The notes: generated from the letters alone by a model not told the origin. Counted from the stretch's first letter, positions 1 through 7,386 are shown. The stretch: DNA of 9,194 nt from JANNXQ01 sp031425095 (GCA_031425095.1 JANPIS010000495.1:1-9194), one strand, 5' to 3'. Program-made: numbers and translations.

Positions 1-405
1 GCCGACGAGCACGTGGCGGATCGCGGCGACGAGTTTCTCGGGGCCTTCGTTTTTCATCACATAGCCGCGTGCGCCCGCGCGCAGGCAGCGCTCGGCGTAG
101 ATCTCCTCGTCGTGCATCGAGAGCACGATCACCGGCAGGCCCGGTTGCATGCTCGCGAGGTCCTTGACCAGTTCCAGCCCGCTCTTCGCGGGCAAGTTCA
201 GATCCGCCACGACCACGTCCGGCTTCAATCTCCCGACCGCCGCGAGCGCGTCCTCCGCGGTGCCGAAGTCCCCGCAGACGCTGAGCCCGGTCTCTCGGGC
301 GAGCGACTCGACCAGACCCATGCGCATGAAGGGATGATCGTCCACGATCAGCACGCGCCGGCACGCCGGGGCCGGGCTCTGCTTTTCCGCGCGCTTGGGT
401 TTCAT
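1..405 (-). CDS. NarL/FixJ-type response regulator, receiver domain (C-terminus cut by window edge)
   Basis: Two-component response regulator; 135 codons are visible, in frame to the left edge with no stop. The receiver domain spans about residues 17-132. It shows the acidic pair D22-D23 (LIVDDHP), the phospho-acceptor D68 (VVADLNLP), the switch residue S96 (VLSMHDEE) and the conserved K118 (GYVMKNE). The sequence around these (GARGYVMK, P-x-x-SG-x-EL) is typical of the NarL/FixJ group, whose members carry a C-terminal LuxR-type helix-turn-helix; that part would lie outside the window and is inferred. The ATG at 405 is only 4 bases after the stop of the histidine kinase, so the two are almost certainly co-transcribed and the kinase is the likely phosphodonor. 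No clear Shine-Dalgarno precedes the start, as expected for translational coupling. Confidence 0.94.
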   Translation of the reverse strand, partial: MKPKRAEKQSPAPACRRVLIVDDHPFMRMGLVESLARETGLSVCGDFGTAEDALAAVGRLKPDVVVADLNLPAKSGLELVKDLASMQPGLPVIVLSMHDEEIYAERCLRAGARGYVMKNEGPEKLVAAIRHVLVG

Positions 406-409
406 GAAT

Positions 410-2758
410 TCAAAGGTGCTTCTTCGGGACGCGGCAGATGATCGCGGTGCCGGTGGGTTTGCGCGACTGAATCATGAACTGCCCGCCGATCACGCCCGCG
501 CGATAGCGCATGACGCGCAGACCCATTCCGGGCGCGCCGGCCACATCCGCCGGCAGACCACACCCATTGTCCGTGACGACGAGACACGCTTCGCTGCCGC
601 TCTCGCTCAGGCGCACCGTGATCCGTTTCGCATGGCTGTGGCAGACCGCGTTTTGCACCGCCTCCTGGGCGATCCGGTAGAGCTCGCTCGCCGTCGTCTG
701 ATTTTCGATCGCCACCGGCACCGGACACTGGAAGGCGCAGTGAACGCCGCGCAGACGAGTCCGCTCCGCGAGCCCGCGCAGCGCGTGCATCAGGCCGCTG
801 CCGTCCGCCACCACAGGATTCATCCCGCGCGCCGTCTGCCGGGTTCGCAGCGCCGCGGCGCCGATCGCCTCCTCGATGCGCCTCGCTCTTGGGGCCAGCG
901 GATGGCCCGCCTTTTCCAAATCCTGGCGCAGTCCATTCGTGACGAATTGGATGCCCACCAGTTCCTGGCAGATGCCGTCGTGCAAATCCGCCGCCACGCG
1001 CATGCGCTCCTCCTCGACGATGCGGAGTACTTCCGCCTCGAGCCGCTTGCGCTCGGTGATGTCGCGGATCACTCCGGTGAAAAGATGCAGGTGATCGACT
1101 TCGCTGACCGCCAGCTCGATCGGGAAAATGCTCCCGTCTTTCCGCATCGCCTGTACCTCGCGCCCGATGCCGATGATCTTTGCCTGTCCGGTACGCTCGT
1201 AGTTTTCGAGGTATTGGTCGTGTTCCTCGCGATACGGCGAAGGCATCAGGAGGCTCACGTTCTGTCCGACCATCTCCGACTCGGAGTAGCCGAACATCCG
1301 TTCGGTGGCCGGGTTCACGCCCGTGATCCTCCCGCGCCGGTCGATGGTGATGATCGCATCGGTCACGGTATTCAGAATGGTGCGCAGCCGCTCCTCGCGG
1401 TCGCGCAGCGCCGCCTCGGCGCGCCGACGCTCGGTGATGTCGCGCCCGCTGCAGAGCAACCCCACGAGGCGGCCATCCGCATCCTTCAATGGAGCGCCGT
1501 CCCACTCGATTTCCAACTCCCGCCCGTCCTTCGTCACGATCGGGTTGATGTTGCTGTGCGTCCTCGGGCCACGGAGCCCGCGGCGAAACAGTTTCCGGAT
1601 GCGCCCCCGGTCGCGGGCCGGGAGGAACGTGTCGAACCAATCCCGGCCCTGCACCTCATCGAACGACCATCCCGACAATTCTTCAAAGTGCCGGTTGAAC
1701 CGGACAATTTTCCCCTCCGGGCTGAGCAGGAGTACGATGGTCCGCACCGTGTGGATGACGCGTTCGCTGAACTCGTGCTCGCGGATCAGGGCCTGTTCCG
1801 CCAGCACCCGCGTCGTGATGTTTTCGTGGGAAACCAACGCACGGCGCGGGCCTTCGCCGGGAAAGGGAGTGACGCGCACGATGAACCACCGCTGCTCAGT
1901 GGGGGAGTGGCAGGGATACTCGGTGGAAAACTCGGGCGATTTCCCCTTGAGCACTTTCCGAATGCCCGCCGCGACCTCCTCCGCCGCACAGCCATTGTTC
2001 CTGGCCGCCCCATCACACACCGCGAGGTAATTCGCCCCTTCGCCGACGGCGATGAACGACCCCCCGTTTTCCTCCGCGAACTCCCGCCAGCGCGCATTCA
2101 CCGCGAGGATGCGCCCGCCCGCATCCACGATCGCGATGTGCGACGTCAATCCATCCACCACCGCGTGTGCCGTCCGCTCGGACTCACACAGTGCTGCCGT
2201 GCGCTTCTCCACCTCCCTGGCGAGGGTCGCGTTGAGCCGCTCCAGAGCTGCCTCGGTTTCCTTCCGCGCCGTCACATCCCGCACGATCGCCCACATCGTG
2301 GAGGGCTGCTCGCTCGCGTCCCGGATGAGGAAGGTGCGGAGTTCGACAGGGAAGACCGTTCCGTCCTTTCGCCGGTATTCCTTTTCATAAACCCCGGAGT
2401 AGCCCTGCGGGAGCACCTGCTCCTGGACGATCCGGGATTCCATCGCGTGCCACTTTTTTGGCGTCAGGTCCAGGTAGGTCCGCTTGCGCAGTTCGTCCGC
2501 GGTGTAGCCGAGCATCTCCTGGTAGGCGGAGTTGCACTCGAGGATGCGCCCCTGCATGTCCACACTCACGAAGGCATCCTGCATGGACTCGTGGAGTTTG
2601 CGGAACTTCGCCTCGCTCTCGCGCAATGCCACATCGGTCTGTCGATGCTCATGCGCGGACCCGCGGGCGGTCTCCGCGAGCGGAGGGCGCACGGGCGTTC
2701 CCACTCGCTTACGCAAGCCACCCTGGGGCGTCCCTTTTGCGGATTTTCTCTTGGACAT
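410..2758 (-). CDS. Four-PAS sensor histidine kinase, NarX/FixL-like, with a probable haem PAS domain
   Basis: Sensor kinase of 782 residues with no membrane segment, so probably cytoplasmic. In order: basic N-terminus; PAS1 about 46-166; a linker likely to be coiled coil (165-198); PAS2 about 195-318; PAS3 about 325-445; PAS4 about 450-572; HisKA_3 dimerisation/phosphoacceptor region about 578-650 with His593 in the motif DLHDG; HATPase about 685-780. The ATPase has an N-box (E699, N703), DNGCG at 730-734 and GMGL at 744-747. This kinase class phosphorylates NarL-type regulators, matching the gene 4 bases downstream. PAS4 closely resembles the oxygen-sensing PAS of FixL (LMPSPYREEHD, then TGQAKIIGIGR, then RKDGSIFP). 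His513 aligns with the FixL haem ligand and Arg533 with the distal Arg, so oxygen or another diatomic gas is a plausible signal. PAS2 and PAS3 have unknown ligands. The ATG at 2758 gives full PAS1; no Shine-Dalgarno is seen. Confidence 0.95.
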   Translation of the reverse strand: MSKRKSAKGTPQGGLRKRVGTPVRPPLAETARGSAHEHRQTDVALRESEAKFRKLHESMQDAFVSVDMQGRILECNSAYQEMLGYTADELRKRTYLDLTPKKWHAMESRIVQEQVLPQGYSGVYEKEYRRKDGTVFPVELRTFLIRDASEQPSTMWAIVRDVTARKETEAALERLNATLAREVEKRTAALCESERTAHAVVDGLTSHIAIVDAGGRILAVNARWREFAEENGGSFIAVGEGANYLAVCDGAARNNGCAAEEVAAGIRKVLKGKSPEFSTEYPCHSPTEQRWFIVRVTPFPGEGPRRALVSHENITTRVLAEQALIREHEFSERVIHTVRTIVLLLSPEGKIVRFNRHFEELSGWSFDEVQGRDWFDTFLPARDRGRIRKLFRRGLRGPRTHSNINPIVTKDGRELEIEWDGAPLKDADGRLVGLLCSGRDITERRRAEAALRDREERLRTILNTVTDAIITIDRRGRITGVNPATERMFGYSESEMVGQNVSLLMPSPYREEHDQYLENYERTGQAKIIGIGREVQAMRKDGSIFPIELAVSEVDHLHLFTGVIRDITERKRLEAEVLRIVEEERMRVAADLHDGICQELVGIQFVTNGLRQDLEKAGHPLAPRARRIEEAIGAAALRTRQTARGMNPVVADGSGLMHALRGLAERTRLRGVHCAFQCPVPVAIENQTTASELYRIAQEAVQNAVCHSHAKRITVRLSESGSEACLVVTDNGCGLPADVAGAPGMGLRVMRYRAGVIGGQFMIQSRKPTGTAIICRVPKKHL

Positions 2759-2885
2759 ATTTGAGGGGGATGAGCGCCGCGAAGTCTGCGCACGCTGCGT
2801 TCAAGACTTGTGCGTCGCGGGTGTTTCTACGCTCGTCCTCGGTGATTCTGAAGCTTTGTTCGCTGGCGAGGCTGGATTGTCGGCA

Positions 2886-2898
2886 GGGAAAATTTCCC
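2886..2898. promoter_or_regulatory. Perfect 13-base palindrome in the divergent intergenic region
   Basis: The sequence GGGAAAATTTCCC is a perfect inverted repeat (6 + 1 + 6) in the 216-base region between the divergently transcribed kinase and transporter genes. Its position, about 26 bases upstream of a possible -10 element of the transporter gene, suits a binding site for a dimeric regulator. No regulator is identified, and a chance occurrence is possible. Apart from this and the -10 candidate, nothing clear is seen between 2759 and 2974; no convincing promoter for the kinase could be picked out. Confidence 0.3.
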
Positions 2899-2923
2899 GA
2901 GCGCGCAAAAATGTGGCTCGCGC

Positions 2924-2929
2924 GATAAT
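2924..2929 (+). promoter_or_regulatory. Possible -10 element for the transporter gene
   Basis: GATAAT matches the bacterial -10 consensus at five of six positions and stands out in GC-rich sequence. It would place the transcript start near 2936, about 40 bases before the ATG at 2975 and downstream of the alternative GTG at 2930. There is no recognisable -35 hexamer at the usual spacing, so this is a weak call. Confidence 0.22.
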
Positions 2930-2974
2930 GTGGCGTGGAGGTGCGCCTCTGCTGCTGATCCGCTCCCCATTCCG

Positions 2975-5371
2975 ATGCCCTCCCCCAAAAACAAAACTTC
3001 CGCCGCCGATGCGCTCGCCATCCTCTCGACGATCGCGCTCACGTCCTTTGTCGTGGCGATGCTCTACCTCGCGAGCGCGATTCTCATTCCGCTCGCTCTC
3101 GCCGCGTTGCTCACCTTCCTGCTCGCGCCCCTGGTCTCGCGGATCGAGCGCTGGCTCGGGCGGGTGGTGGCGGTGCTGCTGGTCGTCACGATGATCTTTG
3201 CCGCGACGGGCGCGGTGGGCTGGGTGCTCACGCGCCAGGTCATCGATCTCGCGACGAAGCTGCCGGATTACAAGGAGAACATCGTCACCAAACTGCATGC
3301 GTTTCGAATGCCCAGAGGCGCGGCGTTTTCCGCCTTCTCCAGGACGGTGGAGGAATTGAAGAACGAGCTTCCCGGTGGATCTCCAGTGGAGCCCACCCCG
3401 ACCGTGACCCAGAGCGCGGGCAAGCCGGCGACCGCGATCATCTCCACGACGACGCCGCGGCAAGCACCGGTTCCCGTCCAGTTGGTGGAGAGCTCGAAGG
3501 GCAGCTCGATGGAACTGCTGCAGTCGATGATCGCGCCGGTGCTCGGACCGCTCGGCACGGCCGCGCTCGTGCTCCTGCTCGTGATTTTCATGCTCTTACA
3601 GCGGGAAGATCTGCGCAACCGGCTGATCCGGCTCATCGGCCAGGGGCGCATCAGCGCCACGACGCGCGCGATGGACGACGCCGGGAAACGCGTCTCGCGC
3701 TACCTGCTCATGCAACTCGTGGTGAATGTGACTTACGGCATTCCCGTCGCCATCGGCCTCTACTTTATCGGCGTGCCGAATGCGGTCCTCTGGGGCGGTC
3801 TGGCGACGGTGCTGCGCTTCATCCCGTATATCGGGCCGTGGATTGGCGCTTCCATGCCGATCGTTCTTTCCCTGGCCGTGTCGTCCACCTGGTGGACTCC
3901 CGCACTCACGCTCAGCCTCTTTGTCGTGCTGGAATTGATCAGTAACAACGTCATCGAGCCGTGGCTGTATGGTTCGAGCACCGGCGTGTCTTCCATCGCA
4001 CTCATCGTCGCAGCGGTCTTCTGGACGTGGCTGTGGGGCCCCGTCGGGCTCGTGCTCGCGACCCCGCTCACCGTCTGCCTCGTGGTCATGGGTCGGCATG
4101 TGCCGCGGCTTTCATTCCTCAGCGTGGTGCTGAGCGATGAGGACGCGCTCACGCCCGCGGAGGATTGTTACTACCGGCTGCTCACGCCGGGTGAGCACGA
4201 CGAGATCGAATTCGTGGACGCCTACCTCAAGGCGAACACCCTCACCGCGCTCTACGACACCGTCTTCATCCCGGTGATCACCACGGCGGAGATGGATGCC
4301 CGGCAGGATTCGCTCGATCCCGATCAACTGCTGCTCCTCGAGCAGAGTCTGCGCGACATCATCGAAGACTTGGGCACGCGCCCGGCGGTCATTCCCAAAA
4401 GCGACGCCGACGCCGTCCCACCGCCGGCGCCGATGCCACCGTGCCGGGTCGCCTGCCTGCCCGCCCGCGCAGAGCGCGACGAACTCGCCGGCTCGATGCT
4501 CGCGCATCTGCTCAAGCAGCAGGGCTGCGAGGCGTGGAGCGCGCCGGGCAAACTGGTCGCCGGCGAACTCCTCCGGCTGATCGAGGAATCCGACGTGGAC
4601 GTCGTCTCCATCTCGGTGGTCGAGCCCTCGACCGTCATCCACGCGCGTTACCTTTGTCTGAAAGTGCGCGCGCAATTTCCGCGCATCAAAATCGTGGTCG
4701 GGCTCTGGGGCCTCACCGAGGCGACCACGGAATCCGCCAAACGCCTGCACGATTCCGGCGCGGATGAAGTGGTCACGTCACTCGCCGACGCCCTGGTGCA
4801 GATCGCAAAACTCGCGCCGCTGACCCTTGAACCGATGACCGCCGCAGCGATCCCCAACGACGACGACGCTCGCCTCGCAGCGCTGCAGGAACTGCAGCTT
4901 CTCGACACCGCCGCCGAGCCGATCTTCGACCGCATCACGGCGAAACTCGCACGCGTCTTCGAGGTCCCGATCGCCCTCATCTCCCTGGTCGATCGCGACC
5001 GGCTCTTTTTTAAAAGCCAGACCGGTCTGCCGGAAGACCTCGCCCTCTCTCGACAGGCCCCGCGGGATGTCTCCGTGTGCGGGCACGTCGTCGCGAAAAA
5101 CGAAGTCATCGTCATCGAGGATCTCGCCCGCGACCGCCGCTTCGCCAGCAATTCCTGGATCAAAGCGCGCGGCCTGCGCTTCTACGCCGGAGCTCCCCTG
5201 CAGGCGCCAGGCGGTCAGCCGATTGGTTCACTCTGCCTGCTCGACACCAAGCCGCGGCCCTTTACCGCACGCGAGCAGCGCCATCTTCAGGAATACGCCA
5301 GCGAAGTCATGGAAGAGATCGCGAAACGCGCAGCGCTACCGAAGGCAGCCGCCGTTTCGACTGCCCCGTGA
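2975..5371 (+). CDS. AI-2E/PerM-family transporter fused to a B12-binding-like domain and a GAF domain
   Basis: Three-part protein of 798 residues. Residues about 14-375 form an AI-2E transporter (PerM/TqsA/YdiK superfamily) membrane domain. Hydrophobic segments lie near 14-53, 63-86, 187-207, 244-266, 269-303, 308-325 and 339-371. There is a long Pro/Thr-rich loop (about 130-180) and the family-typical FIPYIGPWIG at 282-291. Residues about 489-613 resemble a B12-binding Rossmann-like fold, but the cobalamin motif DxHxxG reads RDELAG, with Glu503 where the ligand His should be, so cobalamin binding is unlikely. Residues about 628-785 are a GAF domain (LLDTAAEPIFDRI, IALISLVDRDRLFFKS, RDVSVCGHV). 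Family members export or import small molecules, AI-2 in some cases; the substrate here is unknown. The added domains suggest cytosolic ligand or redox control of transport. I chose the ATG at 2975 over a GTG at 2930 because the extra 15 residues (rich in Ala, Cys and Pro) look non-coding and the -10 candidate lies just before the GTG. No Shine-Dalgarno is seen for either. Confidence 0.9.
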   Translation: MPSPKNKTSAADALAILSTIALTSFVVAMLYLASAILIPLALAALLTFLLAPLVSRIERWLGRVVAVLLVVTMIFAATGAVGWVLTRQVIDLATKLPDYKENIVTKLHAFRMPRGAAFSAFSRTVEELKNELPGGSPVEPTPTVTQSAGKPATAIISTTTPRQAPVPVQLVESSKGSSMELLQSMIAPVLGPLGTAALVLLLVIFMLLQREDLRNRLIRLIGQGRISATTRAMDDAGKRVSRYLLMQLVVNVTYGIPVAIGLYFIGVPNAVLWGGLATVLRFIPYIGPWIGASMPIVLSLAVSSTWWTPALTLSLFVVLELISNNVIEPWLYGSSTGVSSIALIVAAVFWTWLWGPVGLVLATPLTVCLVVMGRHVPRLSFLSVVLSDEDALTPAEDCYYRLLTPGEHDEIEFVDAYLKANTLTALYDTVFIPVITTAEMDARQDSLDPDQLLLLEQSLRDIIEDLGTRPAVIPKSDADAVPPPAPMPPCRVACLPARAERDELAGSMLAHLLKQQGCEAWSAPGKLVAGELLRLIEESDVDVVSISVVEPSTVIHARYLCLKVRAQFPRIKIVVGLWGLTEATTESAKRLHDSGADEVVTSLADALVQIAKLAPLTLEPMTAAAIPNDDDARLAALQELQLLDTAAEPIFDRITAKLARVFEVPIALISLVDRDRLFFKSQTGLPEDLALSRQAPRDVSVCGHVVAKNEVIVIEDLARDRRFASNSWIKARGLRFYAGAPLQAPGGQPIGSLCLLDTKPRPFTAREQRHLQEYASEVMEEIAKRAALPKAAAVSTAP

Positions 5372-5380
5372 CTGGATGCA

Positions 5381-5403
5381 CGCCGCGCTCTCGGTGCGCG
5401 GCG
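5381..5403. terminator. Hairpin between convergent genes, likely terminator
   Basis: A perfect 8-base-pair GC stem (CGCCGCGC with GCGCGGCG) closes a 7-base loop, filling most of the 33 bases between the stop of the transporter gene and the stop of the convergent DUF1328 gene. On the plus strand it is followed by a T-rich but not pure T tract (5406-5418), and on the minus strand there is no T tract. It could terminate the transporter transcript and possibly reduce read-through in the other direction. Confidence 0.5.
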
Positions 5404-5404
5404 G

Positions 5405-5560
5405 CTATTTGGATTTCTTCAGAAAGGAAATGATCGCGAGAATCAGGAAGACGACAAAACAGATCTTGGCGATCCAGGCTGCGGTGCCGGCGATGCCACC
5501 AAAGCCAAGGGCTGCAGCAATGAGGGCGACGATTAGGAAGATAAGCGCGTAGTGGAGCAT
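5405..5560 (-). CDS. DUF1328 (YtjA-like) small membrane protein
   Basis: A 51-residue protein with two hydrophobic helices (about 3-23 and 27-47) and a short basic tail (KKSK). The sequence MLHYALIFLIVALIAAALGF followed by GGIAGTAAWIAKICFVV is the signature of the DUF1328/YtjA family, whose E. coli member has nearly the same length and the same LIAAALGFGG core. It is an inner-membrane peptide of unknown biochemical role; family genes are often found among stress-related genes. It starts 2 bases after the stop of the lipoprotein gene, so the pair is surely co-transcribed. The end lies next to the hairpin shared with the convergent transporter gene. Confidence 0.93.
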   Translation of the reverse strand: MLHYALIFLIVALIAAALGFGGIAGTAAWIAKICFVVFLILAIISFLKKSK

Positions 5561-5562
5561 GA

Positions 5563-5781
5563 TTATTTGACGGTTTCTTTGACTGCGTCTTTCACGTCTC
5601 TGGAGGCATCCTTGACGGCGTCCCGAGTATCTTCGGCCGCGTCCCGGATCTTCTCGCCGGGGCGTCGATCGAGGGCGTCATTGACCTTGTCGGTTACTTT
5701 TTCCGTGACGGTGGGCTTTCGCTCGCAGGCCGGTAATACCAGCAGGGTGGCCGTGGCGATGAATAGGTGATGGAGTTTCAT
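5563..5781 (-). CDS. Small amphipathic-helix lipoprotein
   Basis: A 72-residue predicted lipoprotein. Residues 1-18 form a signal peptide ending in a lipobox (LPAC, lipidated Cys19). The mature part is about 50 residues, almost entirely charged amphipathic helix with repeated short units (TEKVTDKVNDAL, DAAEDTRDAVKDA, RDVKDAVKETVK) resembling the 11-mer repeats of LEA-like or apolipoprotein-like proteins. It has no enzyme motif. It is probably anchored in the outer or inner membrane facing the periplasm, with a structural or stress-protective role; this is inference. It lies 31 bases after the VIT-type transporter gene and 2 bases before DUF1328. No Shine-Dalgarno is visible; the ATG is fixed by the signal peptide (MKLHH followed by the hydrophobic core). 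Confidence 0.85.
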   Translation of the reverse strand: MKLHHLFIATATLLVLPACERKPTVTEKVTDKVNDALDRRPGEKIRDAAEDTRDAVKDASRDVKDAVKETVK

Positions 5782-5812
5782 GGTGTGTGGCGTGGGGTTT
5801 CAGGAAAGTCTT

Positions 5813-6502
5813 TCAACCAGTAGCTCCGAACAATGCTCCGACCCCGGCGGTGAGCGCCATCGCGAGCGCTCCCCAGAAAGTCACGCGCACGACGGATTTC
5901 CAAACCGGCGAACCACCCGCGCGAGCCGCCAGCGCGCCGAGCAGCGCGAGAAAGAACAGGGAACTGCCCGAGACCGTCCAGACAAGCGCGGAGATGGGCA
6001 CGAAGACGACGAGCAGGAGCGGCATGGCCGCGCCCACGGCGAACGTGGCCGCCGAAGCCAGCGCCGCCTGCACGGGTCGCGCGCTCAGCGTGTCGGAAAT
6101 GCCCAGTTCGTCCCGTGCATGCGCGCCGAGAGCATCTTTGGCCATCAACTGGGTGGCGACCTGATCAGCGAGATTCTCGTCGAGTCCCCGCGTGACGTAG
6201 ATGGCAGCCAATTCGGCGTGTTCCCGTGCTCGATCCGTGGCCAGTTCGCCACGTTCCCGAGCGAGGTCGGCGTTCTCCGTATCGGATTGGGAACTGACGG
6301 AAACATATTCACCAGCAGCCATCGACATCGCGCCGGCCACCAGGCCGGCCACACCCGCGACCAAAACGGCAGCGCGGCCCGATTCGGCCGCAGCCACGCC
6401 CACGATCAAACTGGCCGTGGAAACGATGCCATCATTAGCCCCGAGCACGGCCGCTCGAAGCCATCCGACACGGTGGGTTCGGTGCGCTTCAGCGTGTCTC
6501 AC
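5813..6502 (-). CDS. VIT1/CCC1-family Fe2+/Mn2+ transporter
   Basis: A 229-residue membrane protein of the vacuolar iron transporter family, which moves ferrous iron or manganese out of the cytosol. It has five hydrophobic segments: about 14-39, 43-64, 143-167, 168-193 and 205-228. Family hallmarks are HRTHRVGWLRAAVLGANDGI (8-26 region, with D24), SMAAGEYVSVSSQSD (60-74, with M59 and E65 nearby) and a Glu-rich cytosolic helical segment (about 75-135, E77, E83, E86, E94, E97, E109) that binds metal in characterised members. I chose the GTG at 6502 because a GGAGG sits 7 bases upstream and the product then begins with the usual RHxExHR N-terminus; a TTG at 6547 and an ATG at 6529 in the same frame would add residues not typical of the family. 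Likely role: cytoplasmic iron or manganese detoxification, fitting its place in a stress-type cluster. Confidence 0.93.
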   Translation of the reverse strand: MRHAEAHRTHRVGWLRAAVLGANDGIVSTASLIVGVAAAESGRAAVLVAGVAGLVAGAMSMAAGEYVSVSSQSDTENADLARERGELATDRAREHAELAAIYVTRGLDENLADQVATQLMAKDALGAHARDELGISDTLSARPVQAALASAATFAVGAAMPLLLVVFVPISALVWTVSGSSLFFLALLGALAARAGGSPVWKSVVRVTFWGALAMALTAGVGALFGATG

Positions 6503-6509
6503 AACAAGG

Positions 6510-6514
6510 CCTCC
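6510..6514 (-). promoter_or_regulatory. Shine-Dalgarno that sets the VIT-type transporter start
   Basis: GGAGG on the minus strand, 7 bases upstream of the GTG at 6502. It is the only well-spaced strong ribosome binding site in the window and decides in favour of GTG over the upstream in-frame ATG (6529) and TTG (6547), neither of which has one. Confidence 0.7.
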
Positions 6515-6558
6515 AACGCTGGGAACCATCGCGGGCAGAAATCCCAACGTGGCTACCG

Positions 6559-6843
6559 CTAGGCGGGCGATCCAAAGCGATGGTGTGCTTCGGCGGAATC
6601 GATGCCGAGCGACTTGCAGATGTGCTTGGTCGCGAGCACCCCGGCGGCGGTCTTGATCATTCGATCAAAGTCCACCTTCGGCAGCGCCACACCCTCGTGC
6701 GACATGCCCGTGATCTTAAAGCCGCGCTCGAGCAGTTCGGTGAGGAACTCTTCGCAGGCAACAGGATCATTGGTCAGGTGATGGTGTGGCTGGTCGTGGC
6801 GTTGGAAGGGGACCGCGTATTCGATGTGATATTTGGCGAGCAT
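6559..6843 (-). CDS. Conserved-looking hypothetical protein, 94 residues
   Basis: I do not recognise this family. The product is soluble, with no signal peptide or membrane segment. It is rich in His, with a cluster RHDQPHHHL at 15-23 and HH at 87-88, and has two lone Cys (30 and 76). The middle (about 29-48, CEEFLTELLERGFKITGMSH) looks like helix then strand, and 57-80 looks helical. The His cluster could bind metal, but no known site pattern is seen. It lies 33 bases after the BCAM0308-family gene and 56 bases before the metal transporter GTG, in the same direction, and has codon use similar to its neighbours. The long ORF on the opposite strand here is judged a shadow. No Shine-Dalgarno precedes the ATG. 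Confidence 0.7.
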   Translation of the reverse strand: MLAKYHIEYAVPFQRHDQPHHHLTNDPVACEEFLTELLERGFKITGMSHEGVALPKVDFDRMIKTAAGVLATKHICKSLGIDSAEAHHRFGSPA

Positions 6844-6876
6844 GGTTTTGGTGGGGTTGAGTTTTGGAAGGTCCGA

Positions 6877-7374
6877 TCACGACTCCCGCTGCCATTCGAC
6901 GCGGATGAAGTAACCTTCCTGGTCGTAATGCACTTTGAGCTCGCCGTGAAAGGCGTGCTCCAGCGCATCGGCGATGCGGTGCGGCAGATGCAGATCGGTC
7001 GTCTCGATCATGATGCTCTCGCGGTTTTCCTCCACCCGCATGATGCGATGGAGCGGATGCAGTTTCTTCTCCGCTTCCTCATGATGTCGCGCGAGTTGGA
7101 GGAGTTCCGCATGGTGATCGCGGACGAAGCTTCCCCGCAGCACGATGAGACCGGCCGGATACCGGTCGCGCATGCGGTGGCAGGCCTGGCAGGAGGTCTG
7201 ATGCGCGTTGGCTGGCGCGGGCTTCAGCCACTGCCAGCGGCCTTGGTGATAGACCGCGCCGCAGCCGGGACAGACGGTCGGCTCCGGAAGTTTGCGCGGA
7301 GTCTTGTAGGGATCGTGAATGTGCTCGTGCATCAGCCGGTCGCGCCGGGCACCGAGGTCGGTTTCAGTTTTCAT
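6877..7374 (-). CDS. BCAM0308-family zinc-ribbon protein
   Basis: A 165-residue soluble protein. Two CxxC pairs, C35/C38 (TVCPGCGAVYH) and C62/C65 (TSCQACHRMRD), form a zinc-ribbon like those of NMD3-like proteins. They are followed by YPAGLIVLRGSF, a charged segment HPLHRIMRVEE and a C-terminal half with ETTDLHLPHRIADALEHAF and a closing strand. This order matches what I recall of BCAM0308-family proteins, named after a Burkholderia cenocepacia gene whose locus number falls in the low-oxygen-activated region of that species. Molecular function is unknown; nucleic-acid or ribosome binding is a guess from the zinc ribbon. It begins 12 bases after the protease stop, implying a shared transcript. 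The ATG at 7374 gives the expected short basic N-terminus (GARRDRLMHEHIHDPYK). Confidence 0.85.
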   Translation of the reverse strand: MKTETDLGARRDRLMHEHIHDPYKTPRKLPEPTVCPGCGAVYHQGRWQWLKPAPANAHQTSCQACHRMRDRYPAGLIVLRGSFVRDHHAELLQLARHHEEAEKKLHPLHRIMRVEENRESIMIETTDLHLPHRIADALEHAFHGELKVHYDQEGYFIRVEWQRES

Positions 7375-7386
7375 CGTGGATCAAAG

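Noticed and set aside
395..2764. 789-codon open frame on the plus strand antisense to the histidine kinase
   Set aside because: It mirrors the kinase frame, a common artefact of GC-rich coding DNA. Its translation is low-complexity (Arg, His, Asp, Pro-rich) with no domain, whereas the minus strand encodes a fully recognisable kinase.
2930..2974. Upstream GTG start for the transporter gene
   Set aside because: It would add 15 residues with no similarity to the family, has no ribosome binding site and lies at the end of the best -10 candidate.
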